Of a DNA stretch of 64,000 bases, positions 1 to 10,562 are shown in pieces. The notes beneath the pieces were generated by a model. That model was given only the letters and a program-made list of their open reading frames with translations, was not told where the DNA came from and made no database searches. Made by a program: the position numbers and the translations under genes. Source of the DNA: Gnetum montanum. Lineage: Eukaryota > Streptophyta > Gnetopsida > Gnetales > Gnetaceae. The stretch is from NCBI GenBank assembly GCA_015680685.1, contig MNCI01035860.1, forward strand, positions 4,958 to 68,957, read 5' to 3'. Numbering within the stretch: the first letter of the stretch is position 1; each line of letters opens with the position of its first letter.

Positions 1-975
1 TGAAGCCACCAATTTACCTGCATGTTTGAAAAACCATTGGAGGTGGGTACAAGCATTAGTCCACCAATCAATCCAACCATCTTCACCAAGGGGTTTAGGA
101 TGCAAATTCCATATTTGCATCAATAGAGAGGAAAGGGAGTTACTATGAAGAAAGGCAGTGTTAAAAATATAAAGATCGTTAGAAGAGTAGGAGTTACCAG
201 AGTGGGAAAGAGACCAATGAATAGGATAATGATCTAACAAAACCTCGGTATAATCTTCTTGGACAAGGGCACCATTGGTAGAAGTAAAATGAATAAGAGA
301 ATTTGTAGATAGATAAACCTGATCCAACTGAGAAGAGATGTAGGAAGCACCATGTCTAGCGTTACTCCAAGTAAACTAGTTAGAAGTACTAGAAGAGGAG
401 TAGTTTTCATTAGCTTCTTGCAACTTTAATTGACGTTTCAACGAGAGCCACTCAGAAAGCTCCCTGTTATCTAAACCACCTCTTTTCCCTCCAAATTTAT
501 CCTAGATGCTCAGTCATGTTGAAGTCCCCTGCAATAATCCACTTAACTTTGGGTAAGTTGTGCTGGAGCCAATTCCACAAGAGCTTCCGATCAGTTGAGT
601 GGCAAGGAGCATAAATGGAGATAATCCCTAAGATTTCATTAGCGTACCGTAATCGAACCCAACTACAATGCCCTAAATTATCACAACCGTGATCAAGAAC
701 AGACTCCTACCACTTATTATGGAAAAATATTATAGAGCCCACCCCCCGCCCCGTGCTTTGCCATGTTCATGGTGAGTAGAAACATAACTATTGGGAAAAA
801 ATGCTCTGGCAGCAGATTTGAAGATTGAATCCTTGGATTTTAACTTCTTGAAGATAAACAACGTCAAAGGAATGTCTCCGAATATAATCTCGAACTATAT
901 ATCTTCGACGAGGGTCTGAGAGGCTCCTAACATTCCATGAACAACACTTCATTGGGTTTGTATAGAAGAAGGAGG
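1..975 (-). pseudogene. LINE ORF2, endonuclease domain, partial and broken
   Basis: On the minus strand, starting near 965, the translation reads CCSWNVRSLSDPRRR and then VVYLQEVKI, the N-terminal blocks of L1 AP-like endonucleases. Near 570-490 it reads VKWIIAGDFNMTEH, the conserved GDFN catalytic-core block. Near 330-290 it reads SSQLDQVYLS, matching the family's SRLDRFY block. This nuclease nicks target DNA to start target-primed reverse transcription. Order and spacing fit one endonuclease of about 230 residues. Frameshifts occur around 700-800. The RT domain would lie left of position 1. Confidence 0.8.
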
Positions 976-1141
976 ATCCTCCTCAACCACCAAGGCCTTA
1001 AAAGAATTCCTAGATTCAAAGTTGTTAACTAGAGGACACCGAGCACTTGTTCTTTTGCTAATGGACCGGCTAGCGCTAGTCGAGGATCGATGCCCTTTAT
1101 GGAAAGCATTAAAGATAGGGTTATCTCGTGTGACTGAGGCA

Positions 1142-2080
1142 TAAGATTTCTAGGTAACACACTCCTAGCCACTAGTAGCATCTTTTAGGGCCCCTTCTTG
1201 GTTAAGAGGAGTCTTAGTGGTATCAGTATCCTCGATTTTCATATTTTCCACATCGGACACCTTAGAATCTGAAGAAGGAGGTTTAGTTGAGTGAACCTTG
1301 ACAGTATCCTTGCCTATTTCCTGAGATATGTTTTGATTTTTTAGTTCTTCATTAACTTGTTCTGCTAAAATTCTCTCGGCTTCAAGCTTAGCTAGTAACT
1401 TTGGACATTGAGCTTTATGGTGGTTCAGATCGAGATGGTAGTAACAATGGTTAGGAAGTGTAAGATATGAAATTTTTTGAACAAAAGTCTTTCCTTTCAC
1501 ATTAACTTCCAATGAATCAGGACATGGCTTTTGCATATCTATTTTAACACACACTCTTTGAGTTGGTCATGGATGGAAACCTGAAAAGGCCTCCATACCA
1601 ATGACTTCCCCAACTTGTGCAGCAAGGATATCAACATGGGGAGAAAAATGAGGAGGGAGTCTTGGAAATTCAATCCAAATTGGCAAAATACTTTTGTTTG
1701 CTTTTTCAAGATCGAAATCCTCCTTCCAGGGTTGAAGGACTAAAAAGGACAAATAGACATACCAAATTGACTATTGTTTCACGAACTCTATCATAGCCTT
1801 AGTTTCAAAAGAGAACAAAAAAAAGTCTCGTGTAAGATTGGAAGCTAGGGTTATTATGATATTATGGAGTTCCCAAAATTTTTTAACCTAATCCTGGAAC
1901 ACCAAAGTAGGAGAAATCCTACCAGTGAAGAAGCCAATTGTGTAAAGGTGAGTAAAGGTTTGTACAGTTTGGTCAAAGATGTCTTCAAGGAAATCAAAAT
2001 GTAAAATAGTATCATTAGCATCCATGTTGGTGGAGCTGTTAGTAGGCTATGAGTTAATGTTGGAGGATTCCATTATTTTA
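1142..2080 (-). pseudogene. LINE ORF1 (DUF4283-like, zinc knuckle), broken
   Basis: Minus-strand reading in several frames. The region 1752-1567 reads LPIWIEFPRLPPH and QVGEVIG, typical of the DUF4283 nucleic-acid-binding domain of plant L1 ORF1 proteins. About 100 bases further on, 1554-1165 carries a knuckle-like CYYHLDLNHHKAQC. In it the second Cys of the C-x2-C-x4-H-x4-C pattern is His and the usual Gly is Asn, so zinc binding is probably lost. A lysine/glutamate-rich tail follows. The N-terminal part (2080-1760) has several stops. ORF1 proteins of this family bind the element RNA. ORF2 follows within about 200 bases. Confidence 0.75.
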
Positions 2081-2179
2081 CATTTTTTTTCCTCCAAAAT
2101 CAAAGCAAGAAGACAAAACAGATTGGGTCATGCACACCCGTTGGGCCTAAGCCTAGCCAATTCAGAAAATTAAAATAGA

Positions 2180-2637
2180 GAAAATATTAAAAAAAGAAAT
2201 AAAACACAAAGGAACAAACTCATCGAGTATTTATTAACGGATGATGCAGGCACTATAGAAGGTAAAGGGTCCCACATGCAATCCTACAAAACCCGTTCAA
2301 GTGCTTGCTGGTTTGGGGCCCAGAATGCTTCAGCACTGCTGCGATCAGACTAGAACAGGTCTATCACCACCACCCCACAAAAACCCTCTACCTCTAATCA
2401 GGTTAGCCTACACTTCAAGACTAGCCAGCACAAGGCTCTGTCAGGAAACCCTAGCGGAGGGCTACCAAATTTCAAATCTACACCTACATGTGTGATTAAC
2501 ACTTGAAAATGAACCATAATTAAGAACAATCCACTTGTTTGGTTCTACACTACTCAAAACCCGCTTTTCTGATAAAGCAAGTTCACGTTACGATTTTTAA
2601 ACATCTACCATTGAAAATATTAAATCAAGTAAAGTAG
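2180..2637. other. No gene seen
   Basis: AT-rich sequence between the LINE and a repeated block. The open frames here are short and have no recognisable domain. Confidence 0.5.
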
Positions 2638-3163
2638 AGTTATTGCTACAAGGGTGATTTCTTAGCACGCTTAAGATAAGTTTAAATATTTAGGCATTGC
2701 TAATTATTTATTTCATTTATTAAAATTTTTTCAAAAAAAAAAGTTGAAAGCCCTCGTTCTATAGTAAAATTGAGATGTACAAACTCATGAAGTTTGATTT
2801 TGGGGGCAAATTTAGACTTGTCTTGTCCAAAGATCCAATACAAACAATGCTCTGCTTCTTGTTCCATGGTGCCCATGAGCACTACATTTTATGTTCTTTT
2901 GTGATGTGCATAAGAAGAAAAGTTCTAGCCATAGAAAATTGCTTTGCCTAAAATTGAAGTCCAAATATTCTTGTAGATATAAACTTTTCCATTTTGATAA
3001 TAAAGGAAATTTGGTTGGATGAAAGAGTCTCAACACTTTGCATGGGTTTTGGGTTTAAGTTATAGATAGGAGTATATATTTTCAATTTTATCAAACACAA
3101 GCACTTGAATTTCTAAGTACAATTTAAAAATGCCCATGATTAAGGTTCTATAAAAAGCTTTGT
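2638..3163. repeat. Window-spanning direct repeat, left copy
   Basis: This block returns in the same orientation at 63563-64000. It begins AGTTATTGCTACAAGGGTG and ends with AAATGCCCATGATT. The left copy has about 70 extra bases (roughly 2735-2805) and scattered substitutions. It contains overlapping minus-strand open frames with no known domain. Frameshifts differ between the copies, so coding is not supported. It may be part of an unidentified mobile element or an old duplication. Confidence 0.7.
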
Positions 3164-3276
3164 AATTTTTCAAAGCAACCTTTGTTACCTGTAAAGTACA
3201 TGATTTCTATAATCAAGGGCACCATGAAATAGTCATTGATGTTAACTACTCCCACTTACTTTATTGATTCAAAGAA

Positions 3277-3560
3277 CCTAGGAGATGTAACCGATCGTGA
3301 TTCATGATATAAAATTTTGTATATGACCCCTCAATTTTACAAGAAATCCCTAGGGATGTATTCAATCTTGATTCATGATATAAAATTTTGTTTGCAACCC
3401 CTCAATTTTAGAAGAAACCCCTAGTGATGTATCCAATCTTGATGCATGATATAAAATTTTGTATGAAACTCCTCACTTTTACTACAAACTCCAAGGACAT
3501 GTAAACCAAATGATTCACAATATAAAATCTTGTATGCAACTCCTCAATTTTACCTGAAAC
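3277..3560. repeat. 71-bp minisatellite, four units
   Basis: Four head-to-tail units with a regular 71-base step. The shared core TGATTCATGATATAAAATTT starts at about 3298, 3369, 3440 and 3511 with small changes. Each unit ends with a CCCCTCAATTTTA-type block. The outer units are the most diverged. Confidence 0.85.
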
Positions 3561-5176
3561 TTTTAAAAATTTGGTTTCTTGTTGAACTTTTTGTTTTTGG
3601 TTTTATATTTAGAAATGCAAACACTTTAGCAATCTCTCACCTTTCCAAAAACTATGATTAATCCAATTCCAATAAAAAAATTATTGTAAACGTTAGTGGT
3701 ACCTTACAATGGTACTCCAAGCAAGTTAACATGTAACCAAGCTTTAAGCAGCAAAGTAGGACAAAGTTACTATGAAGGTATTATCTCTTCATGATAAAAG
3801 CATTCTTCATTGTTGGATGTGCACCTGATAAAGGTAGTGCTAGCATTCTTATTGTAAGTGGCATAACCACTACAATGGTAGTCAATGATAATATAGATCT
3901 ATTTAATTTTTTTATTTTAAATAAAAAAGGAAATAACTCAACATAAACTTGTAATCTTAAAATTTTTTTAGGTTTCTCAATTTAGTGGTAAATAGATAAG
4001 AATTAAACATTTATTGAATTCTTTACAAGACAAGAAGTTTGATTTCCATGAGCACTACCATGATTTATTTTAAATTAATTAATTATTTATTTTCTAATAC
4101 AATATTTGCAACACACTTCTTATTTTAAATTAATTTTTATTTATTTCTTTATAAAATGCATAAAACATGCACACCTCTCAACAATCTTAAACCGTTAATA
4201 TATCAAGTTCTACAATTCTATTTCATATAAAATTTATGATGTTGAAATTGTCTCAACAATATCAAGGATTAAATTTCACATCAATACCAAATTTTAAGAA
4301 TATTTCAAATTCTTTGAATTAATTTTGCTATCCCAACAACATTTTGATAATTCCATGTATCTCTCAATTATCTTCAAAGTATTTCTTTGTAGCATCTTCA
4401 TATTTTTCTAAGAAAATTGACAATATTTATTTGTTTTGCTTCAATTTTCTTAGAACATGATTTTCTCTAAGTAAACATCTTTAACTTCAATTACAAAGGA
4501 AACAATAAATTCTTAAAAAGAAAAACAATGGACTTTAATAATAGCAATATTCTTTGAGTTATCTTCCTTCCACATCTAATCCTTAGTAATAAATATAGCA
4601 TTGCCAATACAATTAGAGCAAATTAGGCCAAGTCCTCTTTTTGACTTCACTATCAAAACTCTATGATATGATCTCTAAATTAAAAATCTAAATAATTTAA
4701 GTCAAACCCTTAAAGATTCTCTAAAGATATGTCCTGCTTACACCATACCTTTTTATCAAAGGCCTTTTACATGAATTTATCAAGTTAATTAAAATATTAT
4801 AACATTGATTGATATTTGAAACCATGCTTGTGAGACAATGTAACTTGCTGTTTTTAGCAACTTTAAAGAGAAAGGAATTCAGGAATTCAGCTTTTAAAGC
4901 AATGTTAGCAAATACCCGATAGGTTGCTTTTTGTTTAACTTTGTTTTACAAATTATATAATTAAAGAAATATTTATGATCTATCCTTCAATATTGAAGCA
5001 ACCCACTCAATCTATGCTTCAATGTTAACAAAATAAATAAATAACTAGCTATTAAGGTAATAACATAGCCACGATAGCAACTTGAAACTCCATTCTCATT
5101 ATAGAACAAATCAATCAATCTCTCACTGTAAAAATGAAACGCAGAATAAACTTGCATGTTTCACTTAAATGACTTG
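3561..5176. other. No gene seen, AT-rich
   Basis: A long AT-rich stretch with dense stops in all frames and A/T-rich simple sequence. I recognise no transposon domain, RNA gene or exon in it. Confidence 0.5.
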
Positions 5177-5626
5177 TGAACATGTTCACAAGTTCACCAC
5201 GTGGTTAATCCATGAAGTACTTAGCAGTGCTTCACAAAGTCTATTGACCTCATTTGAACGCATGGAAAAAGAAAATTCAAAAGGTTATAGGCATAATAAT
5301 CAATTCAAGTTTTAGTTAAGAATTTTAATATTTCAATCAAATTTTGAATAGCCCATCTTGCTTAGCACACTGCTAGTGGCCATTTGAACATGGTCATCAC
5401 AAGTGGTTAATCCATGAAGTGCTTAGCAGTGCTTCATGAAATGTGTGCCTGTTTCTTCCTGTTAATCTATTGACCTCATTTGGAGGTTATATGCATGGAA
5501 AAAGAAAATTCAAAAAGTTATGGGCATTTTGATAAATTCAGTTTTCAGTTAAAAATTTCAATATTCCAATAAAATTTTGAATAGCCCATCTTGCTTAGCA
5601 CTAATAGTGGCCATTAACCAAATGAT
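5177..5626. repeat. Tandem duplication of about 200 bp
   Basis: Two adjacent units, about 5177-5384 and 5385-5626. Both contain GTGGTTAATCCATGAAGT, a TTGACCTCATTTG block, GCATGGAAAAAGAAAATTCA and the shared end TTGAATAGCCCATCTTGCTT. The second unit carries an extra block of about 30 bases (GTGTGCCTGTTTCTTCC region). Confidence 0.85.
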
Positions 5627-5639
5627 TAGAAAATTAAAA

Positions 5640-6890
5640 ACAGGATTCAGTACCTGCTTACAATGGCAAAGAAGTGGTTATCAATAGCAAATTTACATTT
5701 CTAGTTTCTGCAAGGAGAGAAAATGGTCAGATTAATAAAAAAGTAATTGACAGGTCAAAAATTCCTAAGTATTTGTAATTTTTTAAAATTGGCAGGTCAA
5801 AAAGATAATAGAAAAAGATTATTTTTTGACAAAAAGAAGAAAGTCCAACATTCTGCACTTGAATTAACTGACTATCATTAATAGTTCTTTATTGTAGAGA
5901 GTATCAATTGCTTCCTTAATCAAAGCTAAGAAAATTCTGCGGCCTCTTCTGTCATCTCTGGTTGCAGGTGCAAGCATATTTGCAAAGACTATCAAGGAAA
6001 CTAATACGTTTATACAACACCATCCAAATATAGTTTACTGTAGCAAACTCCAAGAAACACAGCACTTGAAAATTTTGTGATTAGAGATGCAAATTGAACA
6101 TAGGTCACGTATTTTAATCATTCATATGCACATCTACTTGGAATTTATGCATTTGTATTGTGGTGAAACTCTTCACGGATTAACCACATGTGGTGAAACA
6201 CTTAGGAAGGACTATAGTGACGTTATAATTAGCTGTGGAATATATATTAAGATAAACTTTCTTAAGAACCATGTGAAACACTAATAATTCTCATGGAAGT
6301 GCATTCTTTAAAAGTGTATTACTAAGTTTATTAAACTCGTCAATCATAAACAATTTCAAAAACGCAACATCATCTTAAATTATGATGAAAACCTCGTCTT
6401 TAATCGGCTTTGGATGAGCAGTATTCATCCATCCTTTTGCTTTTCAGAATATTCATCGGTGCATGTATCATATAGATGACAAAATTTTTAAGAATGCACA
6501 GATACAGCATAAAATAGAAATGAAATATTATGGTAATTCACCCAACCAAATCTGTCAACTGTCGAATCCATTTTTATGTTTTGTATTAGGTGTGTATTGA
6601 AAAGTACCTGTAAGAATCAATACTGCTATTCATGATAGGATTCTGCCTGCAAAGCCTGAAACTCAAACAAATTGCTGATTGGAAATCCTGTTAAAATGTT
6701 AATATACATTAGTATCTAAACCATAGAAATAAACCACACCAAGATGTTGGAAAGATTCTGAAACTGGGACCACAAACGCACAGATGGAGTCAACATAAAG
6801 TTTTTTATCACACTAAAAACGTAATATTCCATGAATTACCTAAAATGAAAAACAAAATGCTCTACAATTCCATGTGAAATCCAAAAATGA
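5640..6890. other. No gene seen
   Basis: AT-rich, stop-dense sequence. The longest open frame (6087-6284, plus strand) has no recognisable domain and no support as a gene. Confidence 0.5.
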
Positions 6891-6894
6891 ACCA

Positions 6895-7320
6895 TGCTTG
6901 TTAGACTTTCTAGTGTAGACCTAATAAGAAAGAAAAAAGTTTACGTCTCTGCTATTCATGGCTTTACTTACTTTCAATAAAATCTCAACAAAATCCACAT
7001 GATAATCAGTTTTCAGTGGAAATTGCAAGGAAATTTTAAGTTATCATAATAAACCAATATACTTTCATGATTATTTATCCAAGTGACAGAGCATGACCAT
7101 TGAAATATTATTCCAACGAACAGCACATTCTTAAGCTCAAACAACTAACATGAATATTAATAACATATTGTCCATGAAAAATTTTATTGAAATAAATGAA
7201 TATTTAGAGAAAAAAATGATCAATAATATAAACTAGAAGTATCACATCACAATAAATAATATAGATTGGTCATAATACAAAAGAGGGGAGGGAAACTTGT
7301 CTGGCCACAAGATTTAATGT
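6895..7320. repeat. Direct repeat flanking the pararetrovirus locus, left copy
   Basis: This shares long blocks with 19740-20461 in the same orientation, for example TTTACTTACTTTCAATAAA, CATGATTATTTATCCAA and a common end CACAAGATTTAAT. The right copy has about 300 extra bases. The two copies bracket a pair of inverted pararetrovirus segments. The block shows no coding signal and its nature is unknown. Confidence 0.7.
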
Positions 7321-7339
7321 TTTGCAAAGCTAATTATAA

Positions 7340-8200
7340 TGTAACTATAGTCCTTACAAAATAGATGAAGCTAAAGCCATTTTGCAAGTGGAAGAATTTT
7401 TAAAAATGGGGTTGATTAGGCCACCTCAATCAAATTATTCATCAGCCAATTTCATAGCAAGCAACCATGCAAAGCAAAAATGAGGTAAAGCCAAAATGGT
7501 TATCAATTATATTCCCTTAAATGTTGTTACAATGGATATCAAATATTCTTTGTCAAATAAAGAAAAACTACCTTCGCAGGTTGTTCACAAAAGAAAAAAT
7601 AATAATTCAAAATTCAACTATAAATCTGGCTATTATCAAATAAAGGTTGCCAAAGAAAACATACATAAAATAACTTTTAGTTCTCCAACCAGATTGTATG
7701 AATGGTTAGTAATGTTATTCTAGTGAAAAGATGCACTATCTCAATTTCAAAGACACATAGATGTTATTTTAAAACCTTGGAGATCTTTTACTGACCTCTT
7801 GATTTTTTTATAGGATGTAGAAAAACATTTAAATCATCTCCTATAGTTTGCAAATATAGTTAAGAAGCATGGCATAGCTCTTTTTTCTGACTAGAACTTT
7901 TCTGTATTTGCAATGACAATGTTTTAGAGGATTTCTTGCCTTTGCACCAAATGTATCTACTCCTTCTATTCTTTCACAAACATTAGATAACAACATTATC
8001 TTACTTGAAGAAATATTATAATGGGCTTTTTACAACTCTTGTCATGCTAAATATGAATGCATTTATGTTAAATTCAAATTTTTTAAGAGCATTATCAACT
8101 ACCATTTAACCTAACTTCTAAGGCAAAGCAGCTAAATACCTTGTCATATTTAACAATTTCTTATGAAAATTGTTCAAAATAATGTAAATCACCACCCAAT
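7340..8200 (+). pseudogene. Endogenous pararetrovirus RT fragment (segment 1)
   Basis: The plus-strand translation has MVINYIPLN, FNYKSGYYQIKV and YEWLVMLF. These match the fingers and palm blocks of Caulimoviridae reverse transcriptases (usual forms INYKPLN, CKSGxWQIK, YEWxVMPFG). Stops and frameshifts follow the YEW block, and the catalytic D-D region is degraded beyond recognition. The same fragment occurs inverted at 18900-19735 and, in better condition, at 26380-27230. It is an old, non-functional insertion. Confidence 0.8.
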
Positions 8201-8927
8201 TTTTTCTGACCAAGTATTACACAATCTTGAGCAGCAAAACTGGTGTTGGTATCAATGTTGAATCTTCAAATCCTCCTTAAAGTACCTTTTCCTAAGATTC
8301 TGGTGTTGTGTTATTGCACCAATGCCTGATTTTGCAAGAAACACAACTAAAGATAAACAAAATAATATTATAAATATCATAATTTCCTCTTAATGGATCT
8401 ATCCAAATTCTCACTGTATGGGTGAGTTCTATTAGTAGCATATATAATCAATGTTTAACAAAGGAACATTCATCATCTACATAGGATGAATGCTTATTGT
8501 TGTAGATATTGTATTCTAAATTTAAGATACGTCATCATCATCTGACCTTCACAGTTTTCTTCCTTTGCCTTGCCTTTTTTCTTTTATTCTATTTTTCACT
8601 TCCTTTCTTATTTGTAATCAATTTTTCATTTCTAATATAGAATTTATGACTATTTCTTTTCTTTTTTTGTGTTGCTTTATCTTCTCTTTTCTTTCATATA
8701 GTATTCCACAATGTGCATTTGATCTATAATTTCTAACTTGATGATTGGTCAATATCTTTTAACTACTCCAATTAACCAAATAATTATGTTGTCTAGTATT
8801 CTCAAACTATAAATTTTTTTTTTCACTAACATCATGCTCTAACAAATAACTATAATTGGCTTTGGTCTTTGAAACTTCATCTTGACATGTTGTTGTATAA
8901 TAAAATTGTTTGGAAAGCCATCAACTA
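8200..8927 (-). pseudogene. Pararetrovirus junction and capsid-side segment, decayed (segment 1)
   Basis: When reversed, this stretch aligns block by block with about 18115-18960. The minus strand of the 8730-8927 part corresponds to the region following the movement-protein gene. The part nearer 8200 is the junction between the inverted RT piece and the MP-side piece. No intact frame remains. The assignment rests on colinearity with the other copies, not on domain motifs. Confidence 0.55.
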
Positions 8928-9115
8928 CCTTTAGTAATAGTTTTGTTCTTTACTGTGTTATACATCATTTTTCAGGCTACCAACCACATCATGATTTTTA
9001 CAGTTACTTGATCCACCTTATTCATAAACATTAACAATTGGTGGAATAGGAGGTAATAGCACTAAATTAATAACAACAACAATAACTATAAAGAATTGAG
9101 AAATAGGATAACTTG
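8928..9115 (-). repeat. 188-bp perfect inverted repeat, left arm
   Basis: Exact reverse complement of 9374-9561 over 188 bases, with no mismatch that I can find. The arm ends directly at the single N at 9116, and its partner ends directly at the single N at 9562. The surrounding sequence is old and diverged, so perfect identity here points to duplicated assembly sequence and not to an ancient repeat. Confidence 0.9.
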
Positions 9116-9116
9116 N

Positions 9117-9561
9117 GAGCATATCACAAATGCTTTAATGTTGTGTATTGAAATTCAAGGTGTTAAAATGATACAACAATCTATTTATGCTACTATTGGT
9201 GCTTGTAGTATTTTTCAGCTTCCTAATTCTATTTATATGAACCATAAGCTAAAGTGTAGGGTTTAGTTTCTAGTAGGCAGTAAGCATTTATCTTACTGCG
9301 GTAAGTCAATAAACAGTGAAGAATATTAAGAAATATGTTGAGGATAAATGCTTTTTAAAAGAAAAAAAAAGTTCAAGTTATCCTATTTCTCAATTCTTTA
9401 TAGTTATTGTTGTTGTTATTAATTTAGTGCTATTACCTCCTATTCCACCAATTGTTAATGTTTATGAATAAGGTGGATCAAGTAACTGTAAAAATCATGA
9501 TGTGGTTGGTAGCCTGAAAAATGATGTATAACACAGTAAAGAACAAAACTATTACTAAAGG
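9117..9561 (+). pseudogene. Pararetrovirus movement-protein 3' segment, probably mis-oriented
   Basis: The plus strand matches 17680-18110: the HITNALMLCIEIQGVK-type block, then IYATIGA and GSKH. This is the C-terminal side of the movement-protein gene as also seen at 23210-23530. The segment is bounded by single N characters on both sides. Its last 188 bases duplicate, inverted, the sequence just before 9116. If the block is flipped, its first 188 bases repeat 8928-9115 directly, as an unmerged contig overlap would. Confidence 0.75.
9374..9561 (+). repeat. 188-bp perfect inverted repeat, right arm
   Basis: Partner of 8928-9115. It ends at the N at 9562. The loop between the arms is 258 bases long. 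Confidence 0.9.
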
Positions 9562-9630
9562 NTGTGCATGAAAATCCAAAGTATGGTATTGAGAAACTTG
9601 GGGAAAAATATATTCTCCTTGATTGGGTAG

Positions 9631-10417
9631 TGATGAGCCGTGATATCGTGTATGCGATATTGCATACGCAATCTCACGACCCGTCGTCATGTCTATAAAT
9701 AAGAGGCAACTTTCCCTTGTTCACTTATCTAGAGTTAGTCCCTTAGCCAAACTATAGCAATTTTACCATTCCAAAGTTAGAATAATTTCCATGTGCCCCC
9801 AGTAGGAGTCTTAAAGTGAACGGATCTTTATTCGAGCAAATTGTACCTGAGCCAACATTTGTGTATGGCAATAAAGACGAAGTTTCTAATAAACCTTGCA
9901 GCATATGGACTAAGCTAAATAGGATTTAATTATTGTTAAATGTTTGAATGTTTTCCTAGAATATTAATCTCTCTCAATCCTTGACTCTCCTAGTTAAGTG
10001 CATTCAATACAACCGCTTCGAGCACGTGTGTAATGCTTGGTAACCCAGGAACGAGTAGCATTTGGTAATCCCAATAGCATTGCATTGGTTCAGGGTGTGT
10101 GCGGCAAGTGGGAACAGATACTGGTGCTAGGATAATTAGAACTGCATTAATGAATAGTTAATGAAAGTTAGTCATTTAGTCTCTTCACCTTTCCCCTATT
10201 AGCATAGGTGTTAAAAAGATAAAAGATATAAAAATCATACACCTCAGGCTTACTTAACCATACAACCGTGATAATACAAGTCTGCAAAGATAGTGATTGA
10301 TTAACCTTAAGTGTTCCATTAGGGTGCATAAGCACTTAGTCCTTGGAGTTCGACCAGATCGCGCATGAGATGCTCGTATTCGTATGGTTGAGTGTAGGGG
10401 TACCTCGCCACTCATCA
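9631..10417 (+). repeat. Element A 5' LTR
   Basis: 787 bp with TGATGAG/CTCATCA ends. GATATC-type dyads lie in the first 50 bases and TATAAATA is at 9694-9701. The R/U5 side has the family blocks GAGTAGCATTTGGTAA and TAGGGGTACCTCGCC. Confidence 0.95.
9694..9701 (+). promoter_or_regulatory. LTR TATA box, element A
   Basis: TATAAATA lies about 65 bases from the LTR start, followed by a purine-rich AAGAGGCA. The same TATAAATA (or TTATTTATA on the other strand) sits at the matching place in the LTRs of C and D. It is the likely pol II promoter of the family. Confidence 0.7.
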
Positions 10418-10418
10418 T

Positions 10419-10436
10419 TGGCATCGTTGCCAAGGA
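10419..10436 (+). other. Primer binding site, tRNA-Asp type (element A)
   Basis: TGGCATCGTTGCCAAGGA starts one base after the 5' LTR. It differs from the complement of the plant tRNA-Asp(GUC) 3' end (TGGCGCCGTTGCCGGGGA) at four positions, all of them transitions. Element C keeps a nearly perfect version. Confidence 0.85.
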
Positions 10437-10562
10437 CTTAGTTGTTTGTGCGCTACGTAGAACATAGGAAATCATTCATATCATTGGGAGCTAGAACGAA
10501 CCCATAGGGTTTATCAAAAGAAAAATAACATAACGGTAAACAGCACATCGAACAAGACTAAA

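Larger units (their letters stand above)
1..2090 (-). mobile_element. L1-type LINE, 5' part, truncated by window edge
   Basis: A non-LTR retrotransposon read on the minus strand. Its 5' end is near 2080 and it runs off the left edge. ORF1 (DUF4283-like plus zinc knuckle) is followed by the start of ORF2 with an apurinic/apyrimidinic-type endonuclease, the usual order of plant L1 elements. Both ORFs carry stops and frameshifts, so the copy is dead. The RT domain and 3' tail would lie outside the window. The 5' boundary is approximate because I could not identify a target-site duplication. Confidence 0.8.

Noticed and set aside
2700-3036. Minus-strand frames shared with 63620-63954 as a host gene
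   Set aside because: The two copies carry different frameshifts and a 70-base insert, and no domain is recognisable.
3277-3560. CRISPR-like array
   Set aside because: The repeats are contiguous 71-bp minisatellite units without unique spacers, in a plant nuclear setting.
6087-6284. Plus-strand 65-codon frame as a gene
   Set aside because: No domain, low complexity surroundings, no homologous frame elsewhere in the window.
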